Assembly (NCBI GenBank): GCA_024220505.1
Contig: JAKZZE010000039.1
Coordinates: 124,001 to 188,000 of the forward strand
Source: Rhizopus arrhizus
Taxonomy: Eukaryota; Mucoromycota; Mucoromycetes; Mucorales; Rhizopodaceae
Length of the DNA: 64,000 nucleotides
Direction: 5' to 3'
The notes below the pieces were generated by a model. That model did no database searches. It worked only from the letters and a program-made list of their open reading frames with translations, and was not told the DNA's origin. Positions 22,334 to 36,900 of the stretch are shown here, in pieces (the first letter of the stretch is position 1; the number at the start of each line of letters is the position of its first letter). The translations under genes and the position numbers were made by a program.

Positions 22334-24091
22334 ATGAAGCCACAGTTGAATGGTCGATTAATTCGACTCATTTCACTTGTCTTTGTTATATTTTGCCTAT
22401 GTTTCTTATTTCGATATTTACTCAAGTTGGAAGAAAGAAATAGTCTGTTAAGAGAACAAGAAGAAGAAAATAATAGATTGTTGTTGTTAAAAGAAAAAGA
22501 AGAGGAACAAGAAAGAAGAAGGAGATTAGAGATTGAAAGAGAACAAAAAAGAATAAAAAAGATATTAGAAAATAGAGCTGTTGTAGAGCCAGGTATACTA
22601 GTATATTCATACTATGAGGGGTATACTCATTTGTTGATAGAAATCACTGTGGAAAATACAGTTGACCTTATTAACCAATATTACATTGGCGTGCCTACAC
22701 CCATTGAATCTTGGACAGGTAAAAGCAAGACCAAAAAAAAAAAAAAAAAAATAGAGGATTGCATCTAATGTTTTACAGGTGATACTCTACAACTAATCAA
22801 GTCACCCTTTGGACAACGATTTATTGCTGATCTTTTTACTATTCCAGAAAATATTCCAGACTTCAAAATTTTAACAAGTCAGCAAAGAGTATTCAAATCC
22901 CTCTTTCAGTACTTGGATCCTATTATTGCTGAAGGTGTGATTGATGTCACCAAAGACCCTGATTATAAGGAAGTGTGGTCGATATACAGTAAATTAGAAA
23001 ACACACTTTATCCATGGATCAAACCCTTTTGGAAGAACGCATTCGAGATCAACCTGACAGGGTCCGGAAAGGGTATTGTGATGTGTGTGGGTAACGATCA
23101 ATTCAAATATGCAGCTACCGCCGTTCAAGCCATTCGTGAAGTGCATCAATCGGATATACCCATCGAGATCTTTTATATCAACTCGTACGATTTATCTCAA
23201 TCCAAACGCGACTATTTTGAATCCTTCAAGAATCTCAAGACGGTTGATATCTCCCAGCGAATCAATAATGCTTATACGCAGTTTGGTGGATGGGCCTTGA
23301 AGCCCTATGCTATGTTGGCTAGTAGCTTTAAGGAGGTCATCTTAATGGATGCGGACGTATACATGTTTCAAAAACCCGAAAGCTTGTTTGAAGATAAAGG
23401 ATATCAGCGAACAGGTGCCTTGTTCTTTTTGGATCGTACCTTGTTTGATAATTATGAGGACGGGCGTCGCTGGCTGAAATCATTTTTGCCCACTTACAGT
23501 ACTTATGTTGAACAGTCAAGATGGTGGAAGACGACTTCAGCTCATGAACAAGAATCTGGTATTGTGGTGATGGATAAGAAGAGGGTCTTGTTGGGTTTAT
23601 TATCCACTTGTAAAATGAATGATAAAAATGAAAGAGACAAAGTGTCCTACAGACACATACATGGTGATAAAGAGGTAAACTTGTCTAGTAATTTATTTCC
23701 CAGTCATCTGATGATGAAATAGACTTTTTGGATTGGATATGAGATGATGCAAACACCTTACGCATTCGTTAGATCCGTTGGCGCTGTACTTGGTGGATTA
23801 GGTGATGCAGGAGCAGAGGGTACTGTATGCGGCAATCAACTTCATCTGGATGCAGACAATAAGCCTTGGTGGTGGAACGGTGGTTTATTAAGAGATAAGA
23901 ACAAATGGGAAAACAGATATTTGAAATTTACACACTTTGCCGAAGGAGAGGATTGGCAGTTTGAGACATCTTGTGTCAAGAACAAGGACAAGATACAGGA
24001 ATTGACTGAGGAAGAAAAAGAGATTGGAAACAGATTGATCGCGATGGACAAGGAAAGAAAAAAGAGGGAAGAGACTGAAGATGATGTTTAA
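22334..24091 (+). CDS. GT71-family (MNN1/MNN2-like) Golgi mannosyltransferase
   Basis: Three exons (22334-22718, 22779-23674, 23723-24091), 549 aa. It is a type II membrane protein: a short basic N-terminus, one membrane helix (LISLVFVIFCLCFLFRYLL, residues ~13-31), then a long Glu/Arg/Lys-rich coiled-coil stem. The luminal catalytic domain has KGIVMCVGNDQFKYAATAVQ, FGGWALKPYAML and the metal-binding DxD in VILMDADVYMF. The motif HEQESGIVVMDKKR and a Trp-rich NKPWWWNGGLL follow. These are characteristic of the alpha-mannosyltransferase family PF11051 that extends N- or O-mannans in the Golgi. It converges on the GT15 gene so closely that the two stop codons overlap (TTAA at 24088-24091). The acceptor-linkage is not predictable. 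Confidence 0.9.
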
Positions 24092-25290
24092 AAATAAAAT
24101 CTTAAACAACTGTAACTATTAAAATCAAAGTTTTGTTCGGGTCGACATGTACATTTTTCATATGCTTTAGGACAGTGTGTAAACATGTTGGATACTCTGT
24201 ATCCAACCGTATCCCAAAAGTGAATATCTGATTTGGATAGAAACAGGGTTACCCCTAAGGACTGTATCACTGGATCACCCCATCTTTCATAAAATATGCC
24301 ATTGGATTCATCCAAATAATCAAAGAACGCTTGATATTTCTCTCCTCTATAAAAACTAACGTTGATAATCTACTGCTTTTTTTAGATCTCTGTGGTGTAT
24401 CACTTCAAATTTACCTGAAAATTGTTCCAAAGATGGCAACCATTGAATGTCTTACTAAATGGATCCTGAACAAAGCTCCAAAGGGAAGATGAATCTTGAT
24501 CAGATTTAATCCACTGAGGATGCTTTGCAGCAAATTCAAGTACAGTTTGATACAAGGTGGGCATTGTCTCTTTATATTCGTACAATGCTATAGAGAATGA
24601 AGTCGTCTTGTTATTTTCAAACATGTATTGAAATAAATCTTGATCGATTGGACAAACGTATTCTGTTCCCGCTTCAAATCTCCAAGCAAAATCCAATTCA
24701 CGCATGGCTGGATGTCTTTACAGAATAGGATGATTATTATTATTTTTTTCGATAAAACTCCGTTACCTATAGACTGTACCAGCCATAAATCTTGATTGAA
24801 ATCGATAGTCTTCACTGTCTCCAAAGATCGTTTGACTCATATCCATACGCGTCTGTGCTGCTCGTTTCAAGTCTGTCTTGGGATGGTATCCGTACAGATC
24901 TTTATCCACTTGTTCAAACCGGATGGTTGCCCTTGACAATGCACTTGCCAATTCCATGTATTCTTGTGATAATTCTTGATCTGTAAATATCAGATATGGA
25001 TAGTTGTGATGTTTGTTGAATTGATCCTCTAGGTTGTGAATAGTGTAACGTAATTTTGTTAATGTTTCTGTATCGTTCTTGACAAATGTAACAAAAGCAG
25101 CCTTGAATTTATTGTGTGGATACGTTATCAGAGGATTATCATAGTGCCACTGGGATTCTGTATTATGTATTTTTTGAATATCTTCATTTATACAAAAATA
25201 TTCAATAAATAATAATAACGAAATAGTAAAAAGAATAATCGCAATAATAATCATCTTTATAAACGTTAGTTTTCCATACATTCTTTCCAT
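24088..25290 (-). CDS. GT15-family (KRE2/MNT1-like) alpha-1,2-mannosyltransferase
   Basis: Three exons (25290-24767, 24715-24404, 24355-24088), 367 aa. Type II topology: MERMYGKLTFIK then a membrane helix (MIIIAIILFTISLLLFIEYF). Luminal motifs are AAFVTFVKNDTETLTKL, NLEDQFNKHHNYPYLIF and YRFQSRFMAGTVYRHPAM, then LDFAWRFEAGTEYVCPIDQD, which holds the family's conserved Glu region. NGCHLWNNFQ, FFDYLDES and FYERWGDPVIQSLG are followed by a Cys-containing end (CPKAYEKCTCRPEQNF). KRE2-type enzymes add alpha-1,2-mannose to O- and N-linked glycans in the Golgi. The second intron (24403-24356) uses GTGATA as donor; this choice is supported because it restores NFYRGEKYQ. At 367 aa it is slightly shorter than the yeast enzymes. 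Confidence 0.92.
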
Positions 25291-25317
25291 AATAAGCTTT
25301 TTTATATGAAAAAAGTG

Positions 25318-25349
<32 letters not shown>

Positions 25350-25543
25350 AAAAAATAAAAAAAAAAATGTGGGACTACTTACTAGGATTTTTTTTTTTGT
25401 GATTATCAATTTAAGAAACAATGTGTACTACATACATACTTGCAGTTTCACACATGAAATAAGGAAAAAAAGGATTCATTTTTCTCTTTTTTTTTTTCTT
25501 TTTCTTTTCTTCTTCCTCCTTTTCATATCAACATTTTTCTATT
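25291..25543. promoter_or_regulatory. divergent promoter region between GT15 mannosyltransferase and P-type ATPase
   Basis: 253 bases separate the two start codons. It contains an almost pure A-tract of about 50 nt (25317-25367, interrupted by a few T) and T/C-rich stretches just upstream of the ATPase ATG (25486-25518). Poly(dA:dT) tracts exclude nucleosomes in fungi, so a shared promoter is likely; that is inference. Confidence 0.5.
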
Positions 25544-28469
<2,926 letters not shown>

Positions 28470-28534
28470 ACTGACCACTATTTATTTTCTCTCTTTCTTT
28501 CTTTCTTTCTGGAAGCTTTCATAAAATAAAAGCA

Positions 28535-29478
28535 ATGGACAGCGAGGGTTTTCGTAACGTTCCTGTCACGAAATTGTTAGTACCTATTGTAGGAGGTTGC
28601 TCTAGTTTAGTGATTGCATACAATCTTCGTCCTAATTTGCAAATACCTGCCCAAGCCCAAGTAAGAATACAAGAACAGAGAAAGGACAGACTAATGACTG
28701 TACTGCAGCTTTGGAGATTTTTTGCTTCACAATGGGGTTTTCAAAGTTTAGGCTCAACTTTTATAGGCACTTGGCTGATATATCGCATGAAGATTATTGA
28801 ACAAAGATATGGAAGTTCTAAATATGCAGCCTTGATTTTCATATCATTTATTGCATCTTCTTTAGTTCATACCGGTGCCTATATCCTGGAGCCTTCTATG
28901 ATTCCAAATGGGCCGTAAGTTGTATAATTAAACAAATTTTGCATTTTTTATTCTTACAAGCTTAGATAGATTATCTATTTTATTTTCTATTTTATATCAA
29001 TATCAAAAGATAGTACCGCCTACTTATCAGATGCGTCTACTAGGTTTACCAGTGACTGACAAGTCCTATGTTTATCTTCCAGCAGTACAAGTAGGCTTAA
29101 TACACAAAGAAAAAGAAGTGTTACTTATTCTTATTATGCTAGCTTCTTCTTTCCAATTCATTTTCTTCATTCTTTTCTTGCTTTTGTGGATTTCTTATTG
29201 GATCTATTTATGATAATACAACCATAATCAAACAATGGCGATTTCCTACTGCCATTAGACAATTTGTTGCAAATTATTTGGGCAGTAATAAAAAAAAACC
29301 GACACGCAAAGTCAACAATATACAAAGCAATGTCAAGGAAGAAGATGTCCAAACCATGTCTGCCATGTTTCCAGATTATTCGCGACATGAAATCGAAAAA
29401 GCTTTAAGAACAGCAAAATCAGATTTAAATCGTGCTACTGACATCTTGTTGACTTCAAGTGCAAGTAGCTCACGTTAA
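28535..29478 (+). CDS. UBAC2/Dsc2-like pseudo-rhomboid with C-terminal UBA/CUE domain
   Basis: Three exons (28535-28914, 28970-29090, 29143-29478), 278 aa. The N-terminal part is a rhomboid-like multi-helix domain (NVPVTKLLVPIVGGCSSLVI, LWRFFASQWGFQSLGSTFIG, ILFSILYQYQKIVPPTYQMR, CFCGFLIGSIYD). No catalytic GxSG Ser is seen, as expected of pseudoproteases. After a basic linker comes a UBA/CUE-type ubiquitin-binding domain (VQTMSAMFPDYSRHEIEKAL, then NRATDILL). Vertebrate UBAC2 and fission-yeast Dsc2 share this layout and act in ER or Golgi membrane-protein quality control and sterol-regulated cleavage. Placement in a DSC complex here is inference. Confidence 0.88.
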
Positions 29479-29778
29479 ATCACAATTGAATACAAAGCAA
29501 TGTTTAGTTTTTACTCTTTCATTGCGTTGTATCAATAATACATATAAAATAAATTTAATAATGGGAACAAAGACCCCTACATACTCTCCACACAATAAAT
29601 TTACTTTTTCTGTAAAGCTTCTGTCCATTATCTCTACCACAAAGCAACTCCAATAGAGATTGTTGCGCTGTATACATATTTCCACATATATTCCCCCTCT
29701 TTTTTTTAAAAAAGCAAAACAAACTTTTTTTAATCTGTAGTGTATATATAAAAATTACTTTATAATCTCTTTAATAGT

Positions 29779-30167
29779 TTAATGGTGAGCAGATTCTTCA
29801 GACTTGACATCGTATCCAATCAAGTTTCTACGACCAACGACTTCACCAAGAAGGAAGAAGGTATAGATTTCAGCGAAAATAACACCACCTTTTGCGGCAT
29901 CAGAGAAAGTCAAGTTCTTGAGGTTTTTGATCTTCAGAGCATTTTGAAGAGTCTGCTGGGCTTCAGCAAATTGTGCTCCAGAAGGGAAGGCCATGCCTTC
30001 TTTTTGTATACTTGTTTGGCAATTTCAACAGCAACCTTTGTGTTGTAAACAACAGGCTTTTGAAGGGCTTTTATAAAATTAGTTTATGCATAATCATGTA
30101 TAAAAAGACAATTACCAATAAGCTTATTAAGATAAACTTGAGCACAGCCAACAAATTTGGAAGCCAT
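29779..30167 (-). pseudogene. atp20: mitochondrial F1Fo-ATP synthase subunit g (ATP20), with apparent 1-nt frameshift
   Basis: Exon 1 (30167-30116) encodes MASKFVGCAQVYLNKLI, and exon 2 begins at 30067 (ALQKPVVYNTKVAVEIAKQV, then YKK). The remaining part, GMAFPSGAQFAEAQQTLQNA then KGGVIFAEIYTFFLLGEVVG, is in another frame. Subunit g is a small inner-membrane protein that helps dimerise ATP synthase; the GxxxG-like C-terminal helix (LLGEVVGRRNLIGY) is present. The two halves fit exactly if one base is restored near 29999-30005, in the run AAAAAG-AAGGC (YKKEGMAF). No intron can fit there. An essential-type, otherwise perfectly conserved gene with a homopolymer indel most likely reflects a sequencing or assembly error rather than true loss. 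Confidence 0.85.
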
Positions 30168-32671
30168 TATATAATGCTGAGAGAGAAAGTTAAAAAGTTT
30201 TTTTTTTTTTCAGAGGAAGGGGGTTCACTGTAAAAAAAAAAATCTGTGCGGGGGTCCAAATTAGCTCCACTTCCCCTTTTTCTTTTTGATGAATGACGCA
30301 AACAGACACTACAAAAAGCATTTTGTTACAGTCGACACTTTAATTTTCTTGATGATAGCAATAGATGAGATGAAGCATATAGAATTCTGTTTATCACACT
30401 TCTTTACATTTTAATTATAGTATTCCCAGGCAATACAGTCATTCAAAATTAGATGGGTTGTCGCTCTTTAAACATATGTCTGCCATGCCCAATAAGAATA
30501 AATCGTTCGTCCTTTCAAACATGTCAAAATGATACATAAAGCTACTGTAATATTTTTTTATTCCAAACGTATACCTTTGAATCTATGTCTTTGGTCAAAT
30601 TTAGAATTATTCAATGGGATTCAATTCCGGAGAATAAGGAGATGCTTAGATATGCAGAATAGCTCATTCTAAGTAAATGGTAACTTTAAAAAGAGTATTT
30701 GCTCATATCAATCAAATCCACAGAGGCTTATCATCAGAGCTTGAAATTTTCTTTGAAAGCTCGGATAAGCATTTCTTTTATGAAAGAACAAGCGTAGAAG
30801 GTTCAGAAATACTGTGTGTCAGTGCAAGGTTAAGGTATGTACTGTACCTTTTATTATAATGATGAAGATAGTACAGAGGTCTATTAATCAAGATACAAGA
30901 GACTAGTAAAATCATTCAAGATTTAGCAAACCAATCTACATTTTCACTGCAGAATGATTGAAAAATTTACTATACATACTAATTTTGCTATTGTAAAGGC
31001 ATCAACTTTTTTTTTTTATTAATTTTTGTTAAAGGAGATTTGGAACTACCAGAGAGCATTATTTAGAAACTGTGAGCCAAAGAAAGCTTGATTCTGCTCA
31101 TGTCCATTTTCTGAATGGTCTAGATTTGTCTAAAGTTATGATTTTTTTTAGATGTTTATCAAATAAAAACTTGTATATTTTCTTGCGATATTGAGTCCTT
31201 ATCTAAAAATTAGGATCTAATGGATCGATAGGAAATGTTTATCAAAGTGGGAGTAAAGGAATAAGCTGCAAGTCTGATGCTTCATTTACTAAGCTTGGAA
31301 TGATCTTACTTTTACATATTCTGTCGTTTGATTTCTTTGTTTGTTTATTCTTTATTTTTGCAAACTTTGCTCATCCTTCAAAAAAAAAAAAGGTAAAAAA
31401 GATAAAGTCAGAATTTAACTAAATGATGCTTAGTGGCAATATATGACGAGGCTAATTATTAGTGTATATATATCACAGTAATAAAATCATTATAATCTAT
31501 TAATAAAAACAAGTTTCTTTACAACTACAAGATATGTGTGTATTTTTTCTTTCTGCTAGGTCCTCATAATGAAGCAAGTAATAGATTGGCTGTCATGTAG
31601 ACAGAGTTGCAAATCAATTAGATTAATTACAACAAGACTGTATGTGTAACATCTAGTGCTTAATAAGGGGTAAGAACTACAATAAAAACAAGGAGAAGGA
31701 TAAAGAAGACAAATGGTTTTCTCTTTGGAAGATTAAGAAGACAATATAAAATACATGACTTTTGTTCTCTCAAAAGATTAACTAAAATACTCAAGGGACT
31801 AAGCTAACTAGTGAAACAAATTCAAAATAAGTCTAGCTAATATTCATAGACCACAATAACCCTTACAGCCTCTTTCAAAGTGATCATTTTATGTTGATCA
31901 CTTGTAAAGCCTTCAACAAAGGTGCAAAAGTAGACCCTCGTTTTAGTCGGAGATGCATCCCATACAAGATATGCCAGATTAAGCTTATTAAATGTCTCCT
32001 GTTCTTTGAAATTTATTATTATTATTAAATTGTGAATATCATTCAACTCAAATAAACTTGTAAATTATTTGATATTATTTCTTTTAATTGAAATTGTTTA
32101 AATTTACTACATCAACTTTATAAATTCAAAGCCTTTATTTTGCTTTGAAAAAACTCAAAAGTTTGAGTAACAGCCTCCTTGCTTACTTACCCCTAATGTA
32201 TCTAGACAAAAGGTCACGCTGGTAAACAATCAAAAAAATAATGAAGAGTGGGAATATCTAAGCTTATTAAAGAAAATAATTTTATAAACTAACCCTTTCT
32301 TTTCCTTATACAACGTATTGAATACAAAAAAGCTTCTAATAAAAGATGAGAAAGTTAATGTGATGTTCCTCTCTTTTCTTCTCTTGCTCCCTTCTCCCAT
32401 TGTTAGACAAGAAACTGGACTGTCGATTTCCTTTAAAAATAAGGTTACCGTCAATTAAAGTTTAGATTGATTAAAGAAAAAAAAAATGTCAAAGTGAACA
32501 GCTCGAGTACGTTCAAAGTATAAAAAAAAATAATCGGAAAACATACATTCATGCAGTGGAAATGATTTTCTTTAATATTTATTGTTGTGCTTTTTCTTTC
32601 TTTTATGCAAAATAGTAAATAATGGAGTTTGAATTAAAGTGTTCTCTGTGTAGACTGCTTTTTTTTTTTTT

Positions 32672-32716
<45 letters not shown>

Positions 32717-32725
32717 ATTCGAGAG
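30168..32725. other. 2.5-kb gene-poor AT-rich region
   Basis: No gene recognised. Short frames at 30677-30859 (+) and 31837-32046 (-) show no motif. Around 31030-31150 the plus strand reads TTREHYLETVSQRKLDSAH and neighbouring fragments in shifting frames, which looks like a decayed coding sequence of unknown origin. A near-continuous T-tract of about 55 nt (32661-32715) ends ten bases before the next start codon. Confidence 0.4.
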
Positions 32726-32935
32726 ATGCTTCAAGTAATCAAGCGAAACTTATTTCCTGCTTTAGCACTTGTCACTCTACCTTGTGGGTATTATATTGGA
32801 ACAGAGTTAAGAGAAAGAAATGACGCAAAGAATAAAACAATAATTGAAACTGAAGAGGACCTTCAAAAAATAAAGCAACAGATTGAACAATTAAGGGAAC
32901 AACGAGAGATGGTTCTGAATAAAATAAAGAAATGA
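32726..32935 (+). CDS. small single-pass membrane protein with coiled-coil tail, hypothetical
   Basis: 69 aa from the ATG at 32726; the upstream in-frame codons include TTG but no ATG. Residues ~5-22 are hydrophobic after a Lys/Arg (IKRNLFPALALVTLPCGYYI), then a polar, heptad-rich tail (EEDLQKIKQQIEQLREQREM) ending in IKK. The organisation resembles small mitochondrial inner-membrane assembly or supercomplex proteins, but I cannot name a family. The transcript lies directly behind a long T-tract and is followed by AT-rich 3' sequence with AATAAA-like signals. Confidence 0.55.
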   Translation: MLQVIKRNLFPALALVTLPCGYYIGTELRERNDAKNKTIIETEEDLQKIKQQIEQLREQREMVLNKIKK

Positions 32936-33143
32936 TTTGTTAGTTTATCCATAAACAAATAATTATTCTCAAAGAAAATATATAGGACTATATAAATAAA
33001 AAATAGAATTATTTATATATGTAAACACTGTTGTATATCTTTTAAGCCCCTAAAGATCTTCTATAAATAAAGAAATCTTTCTCTCTCTTTCTTTCTTTCT
33101 CTCTCTTTTCTCTTTCTTTATTTCTTTTCTCATTTTTTTAATA

Positions 33144-33976
33144 ATGAGTTTTAACAACTGTAATTTGTATAATCAAGTTCACTCTGATCTATTTCAAACA
33201 GCTATGATAGACAATCTTAGTGACCGTGACTATTTTATACCATCATTCACCACCATTTTATTACTTCAAATGCAAGCTTATGTTGTTCAATTGCTCGTTG
33301 ATTTAAAAGAATCCACAAGCTATATTTATCAGCTCATTCAGTGGCCATTGTTAGTTGTCCTATCAATCCTTGATAATGTTGCTTACCTCTTGAATCTTGA
33401 CCAAGAAATCAATCGATTACGCGACTGTCAAAAGAAGACTCCCAGAGATCAAGATAGTTCAAACTCAGGTCATGTAACAATAACAAAACCTTTTACAGCC
33501 GTGGTTTCACCCACACCGTCTACGAGGACATCATCCAATTATCAAAAGACGTCAGTGGACAAGTCAACGTCACCTTTGCTGGGCCCCACCCGATCTGTTT
33601 CTTCTGGGCGCACGCCGTCTTTATCAAGCAGTCTTTCAGACATAAAGCAGCATACCTTGCGTCGCGTAACAGCCCACAGGGATATTCAGGGCAGCATGCT
33701 ACCAGCTACCTCATCCCAAAAGAAAACCAAGAGTAGCAGAAGGACAATGACACCTACTCCAACCGTAGCCAATCCTATCGCTCCTCCTTCTCCTTCTTCC
33801 TCTTCAGGGTCATCTTTTATGAAGGAAAGTATCTTTTCTGGTAAGCTCAAGATGGGAAAACCCAAGGTGTTGACATCTAAAAAAACTGTAAGTATTATCC
33901 TTCTCGTATTAAACATGACTTATTAATGACATCTTTTTGCAAGATAACAGAAAGAGCTTTATTTGTATCAAAATAA
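33144..33976 (+). CDS. hypothetical protein, hydrophobic N-terminal half with Ser/Thr/Pro-rich tail
   Basis: Two exons (33144-33887 and 33944-33976), 258 aa. The spliced end reads TSKKT then ITERALFVSK. Residues ~30-85 are hydrophobic or amphipathic (PSFTTILLLQMQAYVVQLLV, LIQWPLLVVLSILDNVAYLL). The rest is low-complexity with many Ser, Thr, Pro and Lys (SSGRTPSLSSSLSDIK, PIAPPSPSSSSGSS), as in phosphorylated disordered tails. I do not recognise a family. A CT-rich microsatellite (33078-33118) precedes the start and may be a core promoter feature. Confidence 0.6.
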
Positions 33977-36900
33977 GTGCTATGAACGAACATGTTCTGC
34001 CTGCAAATCACATGCAGTATAAAAAATAACAGGAAACTTGTAAATAGTTTTACTTTACTGCTGTATTTAACTTATCATTATTTATGCCAATCATCATTTC
34101 TTTATATACAAAAAAAAAAAGTTTTCTCATTGTAAAATACAAAATAAAGTCAACATCCATTCTCTCTTCACTAATTTATTTCCTTTGAATCATCATATCA
34201 TCAACAGACAAAATTAAAAGTGTAAAAAGTGCTATAAACTTGTATAAAAATTCTACTTTTAATTGTTGTGATCATTATAAGCTCTTTTCCCTCTCTCTGT
34301 CTCTTAAATAATGAGCCATTTTTTTTTATTTTCTGTACAACCTTGGTGATCACCTTTTTAGCATTCATATTGAACACGGGTACAAGGATTTTTAACTGAT
34401 TAAAGTATGAATGAGTATAAAATGTGGTATAAACATCATTAAGACTCTCCTTTTTATTCGTTTGTGCAATAAACAAATCCAAGTTTAAATACTGCAAGTA
34501 ACCTGCCACTATTCTGCCTATCCTTATCTCACCTTCCCCGCATTTTTGTATCCAACAGAAATGGTTGCAGATCAATTCCTACTATAAAGGAAACTGTCCT
34601 ATGATGAATATGATGCAAATAAAAAAGTCATGTCAACCAAAGAATAAATTCACAATTAGTTATTTTATAGCTTATAAGGTTTAAAGATGACTTTACAAAG
34701 CTATTATAAATAAGGCATCATGTAGATTATTTGTACTTTGTGTACAACATAAACATCAGCCTACAGGGGCTGATCAGAGTAACGTTAAAGTTGCAAAGAA
34801 CAATAGAGGCTTGTGAATTTAACTAAAATTTTCAGTAATAAAGAGACTTTCAACTGCTTCCATACTAAAAGAAAAGAAGAACAGAGGAATCCTTGGGAAC
34901 CTTGACAGATAAATACTGCAAGAAGTGACTTTTGAGAATCACAGCAGTCCTCTAAACTTAATGCTTTGTGTTACTCACATGGAATTATTTTTTAATCAAA
35001 CGAATAATGAAATCTTAGTGACACAATAAAGTCATTTATTTGTATAAAAGACTGAAGATTATATGTTTCAAGATACAAAAACAATTCAAAGTACATTTAC
35101 TAAAGGTCAGACATATGATTAACTGTTATCTGTTCATAGTAAACTTGAAACTGTTTGGATACAGTATTGTTATGAAAACTTATCGTATCAAATGTTGATT
35201 GAGACTCCAAACAATATTAATCCAAAATAGGACTGCAAAATCAAATGATTCACACAGTACATCATCAAGAGTTTAAAGATTGCACTCGCTTTCAACAAGT
35301 CTATAAAAGAAACCTACCCAATTTCCATATTTTTACTTTTATCTCCTTTATTACGTCAATCAAAAACTGTACAATATTCTATACTGGACTATTTAAAAAA
35401 AAAAGATGGGTGGTCAAGACATAGACTAAAAGGTGCACAAGAGGGAAGTTAGTATTATGCAAAAGCTTTCATTTGAAGTAAGGCTACAGGCAGTAAAAAT
35501 GTTATCCGCTGTTCCTATTACAGAAAAAAATGAGCTGGTCGAGTTCCTTGCAGGCTATGATATACATACATGCTATATTGAGAGTATGATTGGGATATTG
35601 GTTTGACTTTATATAAAAAAAGGATGGAACCCTCTGTGATAAAGGTTTGACCCAAAGATAATAAACATCTGTTTCCCGACTGGATACAAAATATTGGCAA
35701 ATGAGTTGATTGAGAGTGTCTTTATATGCTTTATCAATAAAATTCACTTGGCCTAGTTTTAGTGAATTGAAGAGGTAAGGGTGATATCTGACGAGATAAG
35801 CATAGGTGGTCTCTTGACACCATCCTATATTCAGGACTCCATGAATGGTTAAAAAAAAGCTTCTTCAAAAGAAATACTAGAATAAAGAATAACTCAGAAA
35901 TATATCCGTCGTAACTATGCCACTCAACAGTTTCGAGTTGCTTGAATAGATCAAAGGGGATACTATGAAAGTATTGTCAGACCCCAAATTCATCAAGTTT
36001 TCACAGAATAAAGCGCTCGAGAATTCATGAAGAATACTTTGATGGAGCATGATGGGTGCAATTGTTTTCACCAACAATACTTGATAATAAGTGCGACTGC
36101 ACCTCTTGTCTTTTGAAATGATAAGCAGCTGTAGGATTGTGTTCTGTAGCCCGAATGTGGTACACCAACAATCCTCTGGCTGCTCTATGCTACAAGCCAA
36201 ATGATACATTGGTTTTTACGAGGCTTCACATGAATCTGGATATCTCTAGTCTATGTCAATATCTTTTTTTTAAAAAAAAAACAGGCAATAACGAAATCTG
36301 CTCCTTTCCGAAATCGTCCATCCTAGATTTGCTAGTAGTATGACGAATTGGGCCAAAGGGAGTGTTGGTGTTGTTTGTTTTGAAAGATGAGCATAATTCA
36401 ACAGAAGAAGGTGTTGCTGAGAGGCAGTACTGAAGAATCACTCAGAGTATCAACGCTCCCTTCGCAACATGATCTTTTATAAAAATGGGGTATTCCTCCC
36501 CTTACAACTCATTTGATTCGAAGCTATATACAATAGCAAACAAAATAACAGCCATCTTCAAGTTACTTTTGTTGTATGAAAGTGAAAGATGAGGAACTTG
36601 CTGAGATAATGGAAATGGTATCCAGTTGTCGTCATCTAGAGAGATATCAAAACAGCTTGGATTCGATACGTTTTACTCTTATGGTAGATATAAAAATAGC
36701 AAGTAGCAGAAGCAATAAAATAGATTGTGATAAGGGGACTGACGAGAAAAGCAATGTAATTGAGATGATCTATTCAAGCAAAAAGGAGCCGATTTATATC
36801 AGAGGTAATCCTCTTTCTATCATGAAGAGTGACTTGTATTCGGCTGCTAAAAGAAAGAATAGCAGTGAATGAACAAGTCCTTTGCTGGTAATTTTAAACA

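Noticed and set aside
22334..25290. GT71 plus GT15 as a dedicated glycosylation gene cluster
   Set aside because: Only two adjacent convergent genes; neighbours are unrelated housekeeping genes.
29990..30010. Programmed ribosomal frameshifting in ATP synthase subunit g
   Set aside because: No slippery heptamer-plus-structure layout is visible and the site is a simple homopolymer; sequencing error is a simpler reading.
34201..34575. 124-codon minus-strand frame
   Set aside because: Composition like random translation of AT-rich DNA; no domain, no splice partners found.
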